Assembly: GCA_046153985.1 (NCBI GenBank)
Contig: JBJXFD010000187.1
Location: 5,378-69,377 of the forward strand
Source of the DNA: JABWAJ01 sp046153985
GTDB taxonomy: Bacteria; Bacteroidota; Bacteroidia; Chitinophagales; Saprospiraceae
Length of the DNA stretch: 64,000 nucleotides
Direction: 5' to 3'
Below are positions 15,804-24,285 of the stretch, piece by piece. Each line of letters begins with the position of its first letter. The stretch's first letter is position 1. Both the position numbers and the translations under genes were made by a program. Under the pieces are notes generated by a model. The model made no database searches, was not told the DNA's origin, and was given only the letters and a program-made list of their open reading frames with translations.

Positions 15804-16127
15804 CTATAGCTGTTTTACAAATATTCTTAAATCTAAATTACTAGCTTGTTCATCGTTACCGACTAAAACCGAATTGATTCCTAACCTGGGATCGCTCATG
15901 ATTTTTTTGTAGATAAGTTGAAAATTAGTCACCTCAAAAGTCTCTTCATTGTAGGTGAATTTATTGCCAATAGAAATGTATGGCAAGTCAACAGATTCGT
16001 TATTTGAATCAGCATGCTCAAGTATATCTTTTAACACTTTTTCATCAGTAAACGAATACAAAAAACCGTGATTCTCATCATCAAGAAATAGTATTCTGAG
16101 ATAAAGCCTATCGTTGCTTGAAATCAT
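15804..16127 (-). CDS. hypothetical protein, AT-rich (107 aa)
   Basis: I do not recognise the family. The product starts MISSNDRLYLRILFLDDENH and has mixed alpha/beta character, including ISIGNKFTYNEETFEVTNFQ, which resembles a small beta-barrel or SH3-like hairpin. No signal peptide, membrane segment or Cys pattern is present. It shares the AT-rich composition of the following DUF4238 gene and lies upstream of it on the same strand, so the two may have arrived together. The frame is backed by sensible amino-acid composition rather than by homology. Confidence 0.6.
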   Translation of the reverse strand: MISSNDRLYLRILFLDDENHGFLYSFTDEKVLKDILEHADSNNESVDLPYISIGNKFTYNEETFEVTNFQLIYKKIMSDPRLGINSVLVGNDEQASNLDLRIFVKQL

Positions 16128-16334
16128 AACAATTTGCCAGTTTAAAAATTAGTGAAATATTTTAGTGCAAAAATTGAAATTTTGCCTTGCATCTCTTTCA
16201 GAACCATACTTTTCATGCGGGTATCGCCTGCCCTTTCCACTGGTTTCCTTAAATTTAGCCACTCCTTCTCACACATCCAAAATACCCAAGATTTTTAGCC
16301 TATTATGTCCGATTATGTCCGAAAAAGTCCTATT

Positions 16335-19300
16335 TCACCCCTTCCCCCAATCCCGCATAATCCCCAATCGCCGACTAAAAACATACTTCGGCGTGCTTTT
16401 ATACAACCCTTCGTAACGCGCGACGGCTTCTTGTTTGTAGCCAGAATTTTCTGGTTCCAAACGGAAAAGGACGTAATAAATGGCGGCTAATTTATCGGGA
16501 TCGGTATAGAGATCGAGCATGTGATAAAGCAATTTGCGAGCCTCCTCTTTTCTACCGTGCAGGGAGTGCGTTCGGGCGTTGAGCAGTTCGGCTTCAAAAA
16601 GCAGGTCGGGATTGCCGAGGCCGTGTGCGATGGCCATCGCATCTTTCAACGTTTCGTCCAATGGGGGCAAATCGCCCATTTCCAGCAGCACCATGCCTTT
16701 TTCCACAAGGCTGGAACCCAAAACCAGCCGGTTGTTGATTTTGCGCGTGATGTCTATGGCCCGGTTGTAGTGTTGCAGCGAGCGCTGAAACTCCCGGGTA
16801 TAATAAAAAACATCCCCCAGCGTATTCACCGCTTTGGCAATGCCTTTCTGATAATTCAGTTCTTCGCAGAGCATCAGGTTTTTCTGCAGGTAATCTATGG
16901 CTAAGTAAAAATCGCCTTTTACGCTGTACAACTCTCCAATCAGGCCCAGGGCAATGGCAATGCCTTGTTTGTCGCCGAGTTCTTCACAAAGCGCCAGGTC
17001 TTGACGGAAGAGTTCCATCGCTTTTTCGTAATTGCCCTTGCGTTCATAAACGCTGCCTATGCAACCGATGGCGATGGAGGTCAGTTGTTTATTGCCCAAT
17101 TCTTCGCTTAGCGCAAGGCCCTGTTCGTAGCAACTGAGCGCATTATCGTAGTCGCCGCGTTCAAAATAGACGATGCCCATGTTGGTATACAGTGTGGCCA
17201 TACCCTGCTTGTCATTCTGGCGACGGCAAATGTCCAATTGCACTTCCTGACACTTGATGCCCTCGTCGTATTTCCCCTGGTTCATATAGGTCAACCCCAG
17301 GTTGGCCACAATCTGCGCACTGCCGGCGGTACCCGTGCGGGTATAGCCCAGTTCGATGCTGCGTTCGAAATAGGTCATGGCTTCGTCGTATTTCCCTTGC
17401 CGGAAATAGAGGTTGCCGAGGTTGCCGTGTACCCGGGCCAAGCCCAGTTCGTCTTCAATGGATTCAAACAGGCCTGCGGAAATTTGCAGGTAGTTCATGG
17501 CCTTGGTGTAATCGCCGCGCAGCATGAGCAATTGTCCGAGGTTGTTGTTGGCTTGCCCTAAGAGGACCACATCGCGCGATTTTTTGGCTAAGCCAAGCGC
17601 TTTTTCGTAGGTCTGTTCACACTCTTCCCATTGGCCGATGAGTTCCAGCACTTTGCCTTTTTTGATGTAGGTACGGATTTGATCCACCACATCGCTTTGG
17701 CGGCCCAGTTTTTTGAGCAGTTTCTCATAATACTCCAGCGCTTGTTGGTTTTGGTAGTTGCGTTTGGAGTAATCGGCTGCTTTCTGCAAATAGAGGCAGG
17801 TCTTGTCGAAAACCCCGGCCTGCTCGTAATGGAAAGCCAAATCCACGTATCGCTCGTCAATGTTGTCGGAATAAAGGCGTTCGATGGCCTCGGCGATGAG
17901 TTGGTGCAGTTGTTGAAGGCGCACCCGCAATTGCATGCTATAAGCAGCTTCGCGCAGCAAAGAGTGCCTGAAAATATAGCGCAACTCGTTCATGGCCTGC
18001 CAGATCTGGCTTTCTTCAGCGGTTTTCACCTGTTCCTTCAGCAAGAGTTGGGAGTTGCCATTGCGCAGCACAAATTCTTCCTGCACTTTCATCACTTCTG
18101 TCAGCACGGGTAATTCAAATTCCCGGCCAATTACAGCCGCCGCTTTAACTGTTTCGCGCACCAAAGCAGAAAGTCGGTCAATGCGCGCCGTCAGGATGGA
18201 ATTGATGGAATCGGAAAGCTTGATATTTTTGTCTTTGATGGTCCAAAAGCCCTTTACATATTCCAGCACCTGGCTTTCGGTAAAGTATTCCAGCACCTGC
18301 TCCAGATAGAATGGGTTGCTGTTGGTGGCACGCAGCAGCAGGTCGAAAAAAGGCTCACTGATGGGGCCTCCCAGCCGGGCTTCCGCGAAAGCGCGCACCG
18401 ATTCAGGTTGCAGCACATTGAGGTTGATTTCCAACTGCGCCACTCCGAGGTTTTTTACAAAGTCTTCCGCTAAGAGCACCGGTTTGGCGCCATCGTCGAG
18501 ATAGCGCGAAGTGATCAGCAAAAGCAGGCGGTGGCGGTTCATGACGCGCACCAATTCGTGCAGCAACTCGCGGGAGCTGTCATCAACCCAGTGGCCGTCT
18601 TCCAATTCCAGTACCACAGGCCGCAACAGCGCTTCCGCCGCGATCAGGTTGATGATGGCTGAGATTGAATTCTGATACCGTCCTTTGGCGTCCAATTGTT
18701 CCCAAAGCGAATCCGGGTAGGTGATGCCGATGAGCGCAGCCAGCACCGAATGGGTACGCTGTAATTCGCGAGAAACATAAGCAGCTTCTGCTCCTTCCAG
18801 TTCGGCAAGGCCTGCCAGCAGGGCCTGCCCCCGGGATTCAAAGTACTCCCGGTTGGCGGTCAGTGGCCGGTCGGGCGACTGATCGAAGTAGTTTTTTAAA
18901 AAATAGACAAAGGGATTGAACGGCTTGCGCAAAATCTGGTCCGACTGGCATTGGTGCCATTCCGTAAGGCCGTGTTCTGCCAGCAGCAGCCGCAATTCAT
19001 AAGCTACCCGGCTTTTGCCGATGCCAGCTTCCCCGTACACATAAGCAACACCCGCCGGGCGGTTTTCGAGCAGGGGTTTTGAAAAAGCAAACAACTGTTC
19101 GAGTTCGGCCTGGCGACCAACCATGGTGCCGGTATAAGCGGGCATGTTGTCGTAGTCGCGCCCGATGAGCTTGAACGTCGGGATATTGCCTTTGATGCCT
19201 TTGTATTTGATATCGCCTTTGTGCTGGAAGCGGAAATGCCGGTTTTTGTGGACTTCCCCGTCCACCAGCACGTCGCCCCAGTCGGCATACGTCATAATAC

Positions 19301-20366
19301 GGGCCGCTAAGTTGATGCGGTTGCCTACTGCTGCGTATTGGCAGCGCTCTTCGCCGCCAACAATGCCGGTGTAGGAAGTGCCGAGGGTGACGCCTGCCCG
19401 GAATTCCACACCCGCGCCGTGCTTGAGGTAGCGCAGTTCTTCCCAAATCGCCAACAGGAATTCAATGGCCCGGTCGGTATTGTTTTCAAAAGAAATCGGC
19501 GCGCCGAAAAATACGACGATGACCCCGCCTTTGTCGCTGAAGTCTACTTCTTTGAAATAGCCGGAAAAATTATTGACCTGGTTGAGGATGATGGTTGCAA
19601 ACTCGTTGAGCGCTTCGTGGCTTTTAAGGCCCGTGAAGGACAGGAAAACCGCAATGACGGTGCGGAACTCGCCTTCGCCCTTGTGTTCCAGCAACGGCGC
19701 CGGCAGGAATCGAAGCCCTACCGATTCGTCTAAAAGCGGTAGGTTGGAAGCGCGCAGCGGCGTTTCTTCAAAAGGGATATTACCCACCACACGGTAATAC
19801 GACTCGTCTATTTCTTCCAAAGGCACCACGTAAGGGCCGGCTTGCTCGCGCCAGAATGCATCGAGTACGATGTCCTGGTTCTGGGCGCGGATCTGGCAGG
19901 CGGTACATTGGTCTATGCCCTTGCCCCGGAAATAGAACGACTTGTGCTGATCGCCCACAATGCCCCATTCCACATCGCCGTATGCTAATCCGATTTTGAT
20001 GCCGATGGTAAATTCGCCGAAGCGGAAGGCACGCTGACTGAACATGTTGCGCGCTTGCAAGGCTGCAAAAAGTGCCTCGCGGGCATTCACTTCAGGAGCA
20101 CTTTCCGGGAAAACTGCGATGAAAGCGTCACCGGCAAAATAGGGGATAAAGCCGCCTTTGGTGTAGACCAAACGCACCAGCGGCGCAAAGATATCATTCA
20201 GGATGACCGACATCTGTTCGGCGCCCCGGCTACCTTCCCGGGCCAGTACGTCCATGAGCGGCGTGAACCCGGACAGGTCTACGAACATGGTATAAGCACG
20301 GAATGCGCCGGTTTGACGGTCGCTTAAGAATTGATCCTGAATGTAATGCGGTATCAGATTTTTCAC
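16335..20366 (-). CDS. soluble-adenylyl-cyclase-like protein: two cyclase domains, P-loop NTPase, TPR array
   Basis: The 1343-residue protein has the domain order of animal soluble adenylyl cyclase. Cyclase domain 1 (about 20-190) has metal-site Asp30 (FVDLSGF) and Asp80 (FAGDAF). Domain 2 (about 230-410) lacks both acids but keeps Asn352 and Arg356 in VGNRINLAAR, the transition-state pair. The NTPase follows with Walker A GEAGIGKS at 445-452. About ten TPR motifs (GNLGNLYFRQGKYDEAMTYF type) fill roughly 880-1250. Residues expected to read adenine differ: Tyr76 stands at the usual Lys and Ala345 at the usual Thr/Asp. It starts with GTG at 20366, because an in-frame stop lies close upstream and no ATG is available. 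It is cytoplasmic and stands alone. Product nucleotide and activity are uncertain. Confidence 0.88.
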   Translation of the reverse strand: MKNLIPHYIQDQFLSDRQTGAFRAYTMFVDLSGFTPLMDVLAREGSRGAEQMSVILNDIFAPLVRLVYTKGGFIPYFAGDAFIAVFPESAPEVNAREALFAALQARNMFSQRAFRFGEFTIGIKIGLAYGDVEWGIVGDQHKSFYFRGKGIDQCTACQIRAQNQDIVLDAFWREQAGPYVVPLEEIDESYYRVVGNIPFEETPLRASNLPLLDESVGLRFLPAPLLEHKGEGEFRTVIAVFLSFTGLKSHEALNEFATIILNQVNNFSGYFKEVDFSDKGGVIVVFFGAPISFENNTDRAIEFLLAIWEELRYLKHGAGVEFRAGVTLGTSYTGIVGGEERCQYAAVGNRINLAARIMTYADWGDVLVDGEVHKNRHFRFQHKGDIKYKGIKGNIPTFKLIGRDYDNMPAYTGTMVGRQAELEQLFAFSKPLLENRPAGVAYVYGEAGIGKSRVAYELRLLLAEHGLTEWHQCQSDQILRKPFNPFVYFLKNYFDQSPDRPLTANREYFESRGQALLAGLAELEGAEAAYVSRELQRTHSVLAALIGITYPDSLWEQLDAKGRYQNSISAIINLIAAEALLRPVVLELEDGHWVDDSSRELLHELVRVMNRHRLLLLITSRYLDDGAKPVLLAEDFVKNLGVAQLEINLNVLQPESVRAFAEARLGGPISEPFFDLLLRATNSNPFYLEQVLEYFTESQVLEYVKGFWTIKDKNIKLSDSINSILTARIDRLSALVRETVKAAAVIGREFELPVLTEVMKVQEEFVLRNGNSQLLLKEQVKTAEESQIWQAMNELRYIFRHSLLREAAYSMQLRVRLQQLHQLIAEAIERLYSDNIDERYVDLAFHYEQAGVFDKTCLYLQKAADYSKRNYQNQQALEYYEKLLKKLGRQSDVVDQIRTYIKKGKVLELIGQWEECEQTYEKALGLAKKSRDVVLLGQANNNLGQLLMLRGDYTKAMNYLQISAGLFESIEDELGLARVHGNLGNLYFRQGKYDEAMTYFERSIELGYTRTGTAGSAQIVANLGLTYMNQGKYDEGIKCQEVQLDICRRQNDKQGMATLYTNMGIVYFERGDYDNALSCYEQGLALSEELGNKQLTSIAIGCIGSVYERKGNYEKAMELFRQDLALCEELGDKQGIAIALGLIGELYSVKGDFYLAIDYLQKNLMLCEELNYQKGIAKAVNTLGDVFYYTREFQRSLQHYNRAIDITRKINNRLVLGSSLVEKGMVLLEMGDLPPLDETLKDAMAIAHGLGNPDLLFEAELLNARTHSLHGRKEEARKLLYHMLDLYTDPDKLAAIYYVLFRLEPENSGYKQEAVARYEGLYKSTPKYVFSRRLGIMRDWGKG

Positions 20367-20543
20367 GGACGGCGTGGTGTTGTGCTTTCAGTCGGGAAAA
20401 TTACGAAGATAAACGCAAATCGAGGTGCATGAATTGTATGCAAGTTGAAATGCACGATAGTCGAAAAAATGAACCCACTCGCAGAATTAGCACTACTTTA
20501 GGCTCCGAAGAACAGCATATTCGCCCGACAAACAGGTTTTACT

Positions 20544-21278
20544 ATGACAGGTTTTATCAACGGCATCACCGCTTACGCCAACGGCATCCGAATCCTGACG
20601 CGCTACAGGCTTTGGGGTTTCACGCTTATTCCCGGCCTCATTAGCGCCCTGCTTGGCTTTTTGATTTTTCAGGCGGCGTGGGCCTGGTCGGACGACGTTG
20701 GCGGCTGGATCAGCTCGCTTTGGCCCTTCGAGTGGGGCAAAGCAACGCTGTTGCGCATCGCCAATGTTTTCGGCGGTCTGCTGATCGGCGCTGCGGGACT
20801 GATTGTTTTTAAACAGATCGTGTTGGCGCTGGCTTCCCCGTTTATGAGCTTTCTTTCCGAAAACATCGAAAAACGAATGGCTACCGGGCGTTCTGTGCCA
20901 TTTAGCTTCGCCAAAGCTATGGAAGACCTCGTGCGCGGCATCCGCATTTCCCTGCGCAACATCATCCAGGAATTGTTCTATTCTTTTCTATTGCTGCTGC
21001 TGGGGTTGATTCCGATTTTTAGCCCTTTTGTGGCCGTAGCGATCTTTTTGGTGCAAGCGTATTACGCCGGTTTCGGCAATATGGATTATACCCTGGAACG
21101 CTATTACAAGGTGCGCGACAGCGTCCATTTTGTGCGCCAAAACCGGGGTTTTGCCCTTGGCAATGGGACCATCTTTCTTTTGCTGCTTTTTACGGGCATC
21201 GGGTTTTTGTTTGCCCTGCCTTTGGCGACGGCGGCGGCTACGCCCGAGGTATTGAAGCGCATGAAATTGCCTGAATAG
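20544..21278 (+). CDS. EI24/CysZ-like membrane protein
   Basis: The 244-residue protein has four to five hydrophobic segments (for example LIPGLISALLGFLIFQAAW and FLLLLLGLIPIFSPFVAVAIF) and an amphipathic region with SPFMSFLSENIEKR, a pattern found in EI24/CysZ family members. Bacterial CysZ forms a sulfate-permeable pore, but many relatives are simply called EI24 domain proteins. No cysteine biosynthesis gene is nearby, so a transport substrate cannot be assigned. The Y-x-R segment NMDYTLERYYKVRDSVHFVR near the C-terminus fits the family. ATG 20544 is used. The gene is convergent with the next membrane protein, with only 8 bases between stops. Confidence 0.8.
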   Translation: MTGFINGITAYANGIRILTRYRLWGFTLIPGLISALLGFLIFQAAWAWSDDVGGWISSLWPFEWGKATLLRIANVFGGLLIGAAGLIVFKQIVLALASPFMSFLSENIEKRMATGRSVPFSFAKAMEDLVRGIRISLRNIIQELFYSFLLLLLGLIPIFSPFVAVAIFLVQAYYAGFGNMDYTLERYYKVRDSVHFVRQNRGFALGNGTIFLLLLFTGIGFLFALPLATAAATPEVLKRMKLPE

Positions 21279-21286
21279 TGTCTGTT

Positions 21287-21925
21287 TTATAACATTAATT
21301 CCCGTTCCGTTTTGCGGTACAAACCCACATTGATCCAGCAGATCCAAAGCAGAAAGGAGACAAAGGTGATTTTTTGGACAACAGGCAAATAGACGAGCAT
21401 GCCTTTGGTGTAATACAGGTAGTTGTTCAGCACGACCAGCAACATGTTCAGGATTCCAAACCAAAACAGCCCGAACCATTTGATTTTGTACAACCCGATG
21501 AATGTGCCTGCTACAGCAATCAGGCCAATAACAGATGCAACATACGTTATCGCATCGTGGAAATTGGTGAATAAAAAAATCGCAATCATCATGGAAAGGG
21601 TACCCGAAAGCTGAATGACCAGTCTGGAAAATTTGCTAAAGTGGATATACCTCGGAAAAAGGTACCAAAACAGGGAAAGGGAGAAACAGAGGATTGCCAT
21701 ACCCGTCAGCGCAATCGGCCTGCCGCCATTGTAGTGCCCGTTGATGGCGTGTTCATTAAGCAAATTGCACCAATAATTGTTGACCCAGCTGAACCCAATG
21801 GAGTGTTGGTCAATTTGGGAACCTCCCGGGTAATTCAAGGCTGCTGCGATGTAAAGCAGTACAAACAGGAGGATTCCGACCACGGGAGTCAATACCCAAA
21901 ACCGGTTAATTTTTTTTCGTTTCAA
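21287..21925 (-). CDS. multi-pass membrane protein of unknown function (DUF998-like)
   Basis: The 212-residue product has six or seven membrane segments with short loops, including SWVNNYWCNLLNEHAINGHY and FTNFHDAITYVASVIGLIAV, a layout like DUF998 proteins. The start is TTG at 21925; the only longer in-frame extension contains no ATG, GTG or TTG before a stop. It lies 47 bases after the SRPBCC membrane protein on the same strand and is probably co-transcribed with it. No catalytic residues are evident. The DUF998 link is a pattern impression and should be treated as tentative. Confidence 0.65.
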   Translation of the reverse strand: MKRKKINRFWVLTPVVGILLFVLLYIAAALNYPGGSQIDQHSIGFSWVNNYWCNLLNEHAINGHYNGGRPIALTGMAILCFSLSLFWYLFPRYIHFSKFSRLVIQLSGTLSMMIAIFLFTNFHDAITYVASVIGLIAVAGTFIGLYKIKWFGLFWFGILNMLLVVLNNYLYYTKGMLVYLPVVQKITFVSFLLWICWINVGLYRKTERELML

Positions 21926-21972
21926 TGATCTTAAATTACACTGAATGAATAACCTTTATAAAAAAGACAGTC

Positions 21973-22884
21973 CTATTCTCTGCCGTATTGTTGCATTAAA
22001 TCGTTAGACAAATTGTCAAAAACATAGTCGTGTTCCTGGCGAATGCCTGATTTTTCAAGGGGTTCCCAATAAAATCTTGGGTTAAGAACAGAGGTATACG
22101 TGGTTATTCTCGTCAATTTGCAGTGATTTTCCCCAACTTTATCAAAATAGTAAATGGCTTCTTTGAACCCCAGCCAGGTTCTGCCTGTCAACTGGTAATC
22201 AATGACATCCATCCGCAATACTTTGCCCCGCTCCAGTTCTGTTATTTTTTCTATGATCTTCCCGCCTGAAAAATAGCAGGTTCGGATTCCTCCCACTTCC
22301 TCTTTTTCCAAAATACATTTCTCCGGAATCGGCAGGTCAAATTTCATTAGAAATGGCTTTTCTGCAATGAGGGTATCCACCGATTTTATCGCGTCGTACA
22401 CTTGCTCCGGCGTATAAGCATAAATTTTTTCAGTTTTCACTTCAATGATTTTCACTTCGCCTGAACTGATTTGCTTTTCGATGGGCATGCCAAACAAAAC
22501 AATCACTAATGGTAAAATCAAAACTTTTAAATCGTTGGTGGGTTTAAACACGCCATAAGCAATTAAAGCCTTATTTGCCCAAATGCCAAGAATTACCAGC
22601 GGGATGATGACTGGGATTGACATTACCACACAAATCATGCCTTCCAATTGATTCAGATACAAAAAAATGAGGAAAGCGAGGATGGTAAAAATCATGCCAA
22701 TAAAAGCCCATTTTTTAAAGGGCATTGCGCCAATGGCCACGCCCAATGAAAAAGGCAGCAAAACAAACAAAATCCAACCGTAATTTGCGAGGCCGTAGTG
22801 CAGGAATGCAAACCCGATACCAAGGTAAAGTAGGGTCAGAAGGATGGTCAATTTGACGGTTCTGTCGCTCAGGATTTGGTTCAT
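21973..22884 (-). CDS. membrane protein with C-terminal SRPBCC (START-like) domain
   Basis: The first half of this 303-residue protein has four or five membrane segments (LTILLTLLYLGIGFAFLHYG, MICVVMSIPVIIPLVILGIW, LKVLILPLVIVLFGMP). The second half, from about residue 145, resembles an SRPBCC lipid- or ligand-binding domain: IYAYTPEQVYDAIKSVDTL, GIRTCYFSGGKIIEKITELE and RTWLGFKEAIYYFDKVGENH. Such domains bind hydrophobic ligands in a deep pocket. Polyketide-cyclase-like proteins with membrane anchors are common in Bacteroidota but are not characterised. ATG 22884 is used. It heads a probable two-gene transcript with the membrane protein downstream. Confidence 0.72.
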   Translation of the reverse strand: MNQILSDRTVKLTILLTLLYLGIGFAFLHYGLANYGWILFVLLPFSLGVAIGAMPFKKWAFIGMIFTILAFLIFLYLNQLEGMICVVMSIPVIIPLVILGIWANKALIAYGVFKPTNDLKVLILPLVIVLFGMPIEKQISSGEVKIIEVKTEKIYAYTPEQVYDAIKSVDTLIAEKPFLMKFDLPIPEKCILEKEEVGGIRTCYFSGGKIIEKITELERGKVLRMDVIDYQLTGRTWLGFKEAIYYFDKVGENHCKLTRITTYTSVLNPRFYWEPLEKSGIRQEHDYVFDNLSNDLMQQYGRE

Positions 22885-23277
22885 AAAACTTGGTGTCTAA
22901 ATTTCTTAAAATCATGCTAAGATATCCGGTCAATTTGTCCAATCAATTTAAATATCCGGTACAGACTTGTCGGATGCAGGTCGTCCAGGGATATTTCATG
23001 ATGTTTCTTGCTAAATGCACCGGACATGCTGCACCGACCATTTATTAGTAGTTTCCTAACCTCTTCAATCTTAGTATAATAAACTGTTCCTTACCTTTGT
23101 TCAACAAATTTTTATAAAGATTAACATATTCATCTATTGTAATGTTTAATTTCACAAAACTTAATATGGAAAAATTAAAAATACTGGATTCGATGAATAC
23201 AGACCAGATCTTCATCGCATCAATGATGGGTTCCAGGTATTTTTGATAATTGATTAAGATAGCTGATTCGGATCCAC
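22885..23277. other. AT-rich intergenic region with promoter and small ORF
   Basis: This 393-base gap lies between the minus-strand SRPBCC gene and the 3' end of the DHODH-like gene. ATATCCGGT occurs twice near 22922 and 22953. A plus-strand -7 box TACCTTTG at 23092-23099 matches consensus exactly although no annotated plus-strand gene follows. Downstream, a 26-codon frame (23166-23246, MEKLKILDSMNTDQIFIASM at its start) could be a small peptide, or the box may drive a non-coding RNA. Confidence 0.5.
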
Positions 23278-24267
23278 TTACTTCGCCCCCTCTAAAATCC
23301 GAATATAATTCGCCCGTTCATAAGCATCAGGGTCGGAAATATTAAACTGGTTCATGGCGCCTTTAAAAGCACTAATGGATTGGAATCCTTTCGCCGACAT
23401 CCAGTTTCGCAAATCGTCATGCATCGTTTCCAAATACCGGATTCCGTTTTTATACAAAGCAGAAGCCGTCATGGCAACATCGGCCCCGGCTAATAGATAT
23501 TTGATCACTTCGTTTGCACTTTGCACGCCGGTCGTTGCAGCCAGCGACAAACGCAATTTCCCTGACAGGATGCCAATCCACAACAGCGGCAGGCGAATCT
23601 CTGAAGCATCGCTGTATTGAAGGTTGTGCAGCACTTTTAACGTCTTTATGTCAAAATCCGGCTGGTAAAACCGGTTGAATAAAACTAAGGCATCGGCGCC
23701 CGTTTCCTGCATTTGCAAAGCCGTATTGCCCATGGCGCTGAAATAAGGATTCAGCTTAACCGCAATAGGGATCTGCACCGTTTGCCGCACCAGGCGGATG
23801 ATGTCTAAATACCGCTGCTCGACCGATTCTCCGGTCAATCGAATATCTGCCGGGATATAAAAAATATTGATTTCCAGACCATCTGCACCTGCCTGTTCCA
23901 TTTGATGGGCATAGTCTATCCAGCCCTCCGGAGTGATCCCGTTCAGGCTTGCGATGATCGGTATCTTCACCCGTTCTTTTGCCCGCCGGATGTTTTCTAA
24001 GTATTGAGCCGTTCCGACATGGTAATCCTCAATATCCGGGAAATAATCAGCCGCTTCCGCAAATACATTGCTGGTTGCCCGGATAACGGCTTCAAACCGG
24101 GCATTTTCTTTTTTGATTTGTTCTTCAAACATGGAAAACAAAACAACGGCTCCGGCGCCTGAATCTTCCATTTGCAGGATATTGTCAGTTTTTTCAGACA
24201 AGGTACTGGCTGAAACAACGATGGGCGAATGCAGTTTCAAACCCATATAAGTTGTGTCGAGGTTCAT
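23278..24267 (-). CDS. dihydroorotate dehydrogenase-like flavoprotein linked to PFOR
   Basis: The 329-residue protein is a TIM-barrel FMN enzyme of the PyrD/PreA kind. It starts MNLDTTYMGLKLHSPIVVSA and contains IPIIASLNGITPEGWIDYAH, LEINIFYIPADIR, IPIAVKLNPYF and GVQSANEVIKYLLAGADVAM, the phosphate-binding end of the barrel. In many anaerobes and Bacteroidota this paralogue sits beside nifJ and is not the pyrimidine enzyme; its substrate is not established. It starts 18 bases after nifJ, so it belongs to the same operon. A true PyrD would have a catalytic Cys or Ser near residue 130 in a recognisable N-x-S/C-C-PN motif; here NIFYIPAD stands instead, which argues against dihydroorotate as substrate. 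Confidence 0.85.
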   Translation of the reverse strand: MNLDTTYMGLKLHSPIVVSASTLSEKTDNILQMEDSGAGAVVLFSMFEEQIKKENARFEAVIRATSNVFAEAADYFPDIEDYHVGTAQYLENIRRAKERVKIPIIASLNGITPEGWIDYAHQMEQAGADGLEINIFYIPADIRLTGESVEQRYLDIIRLVRQTVQIPIAVKLNPYFSAMGNTALQMQETGADALVLFNRFYQPDFDIKTLKVLHNLQYSDASEIRLPLLWIGILSGKLRLSLAATTGVQSANEVIKYLLAGADVAMTASALYKNGIRYLETMHDDLRNWMSAKGFQSISAFKGAMNQFNISDPDAYERANYIRILEGAK

Positions 24268-24285
24268 GAACTTCTTTTTTTTAGC

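Noticed and set aside
23278..24267. Annotation of the DHODH-like gene as pyrD
   Set aside because: The catalytic motif expected for dihydroorotate dehydrogenases is absent and the gene is tied to the PFOR operon.
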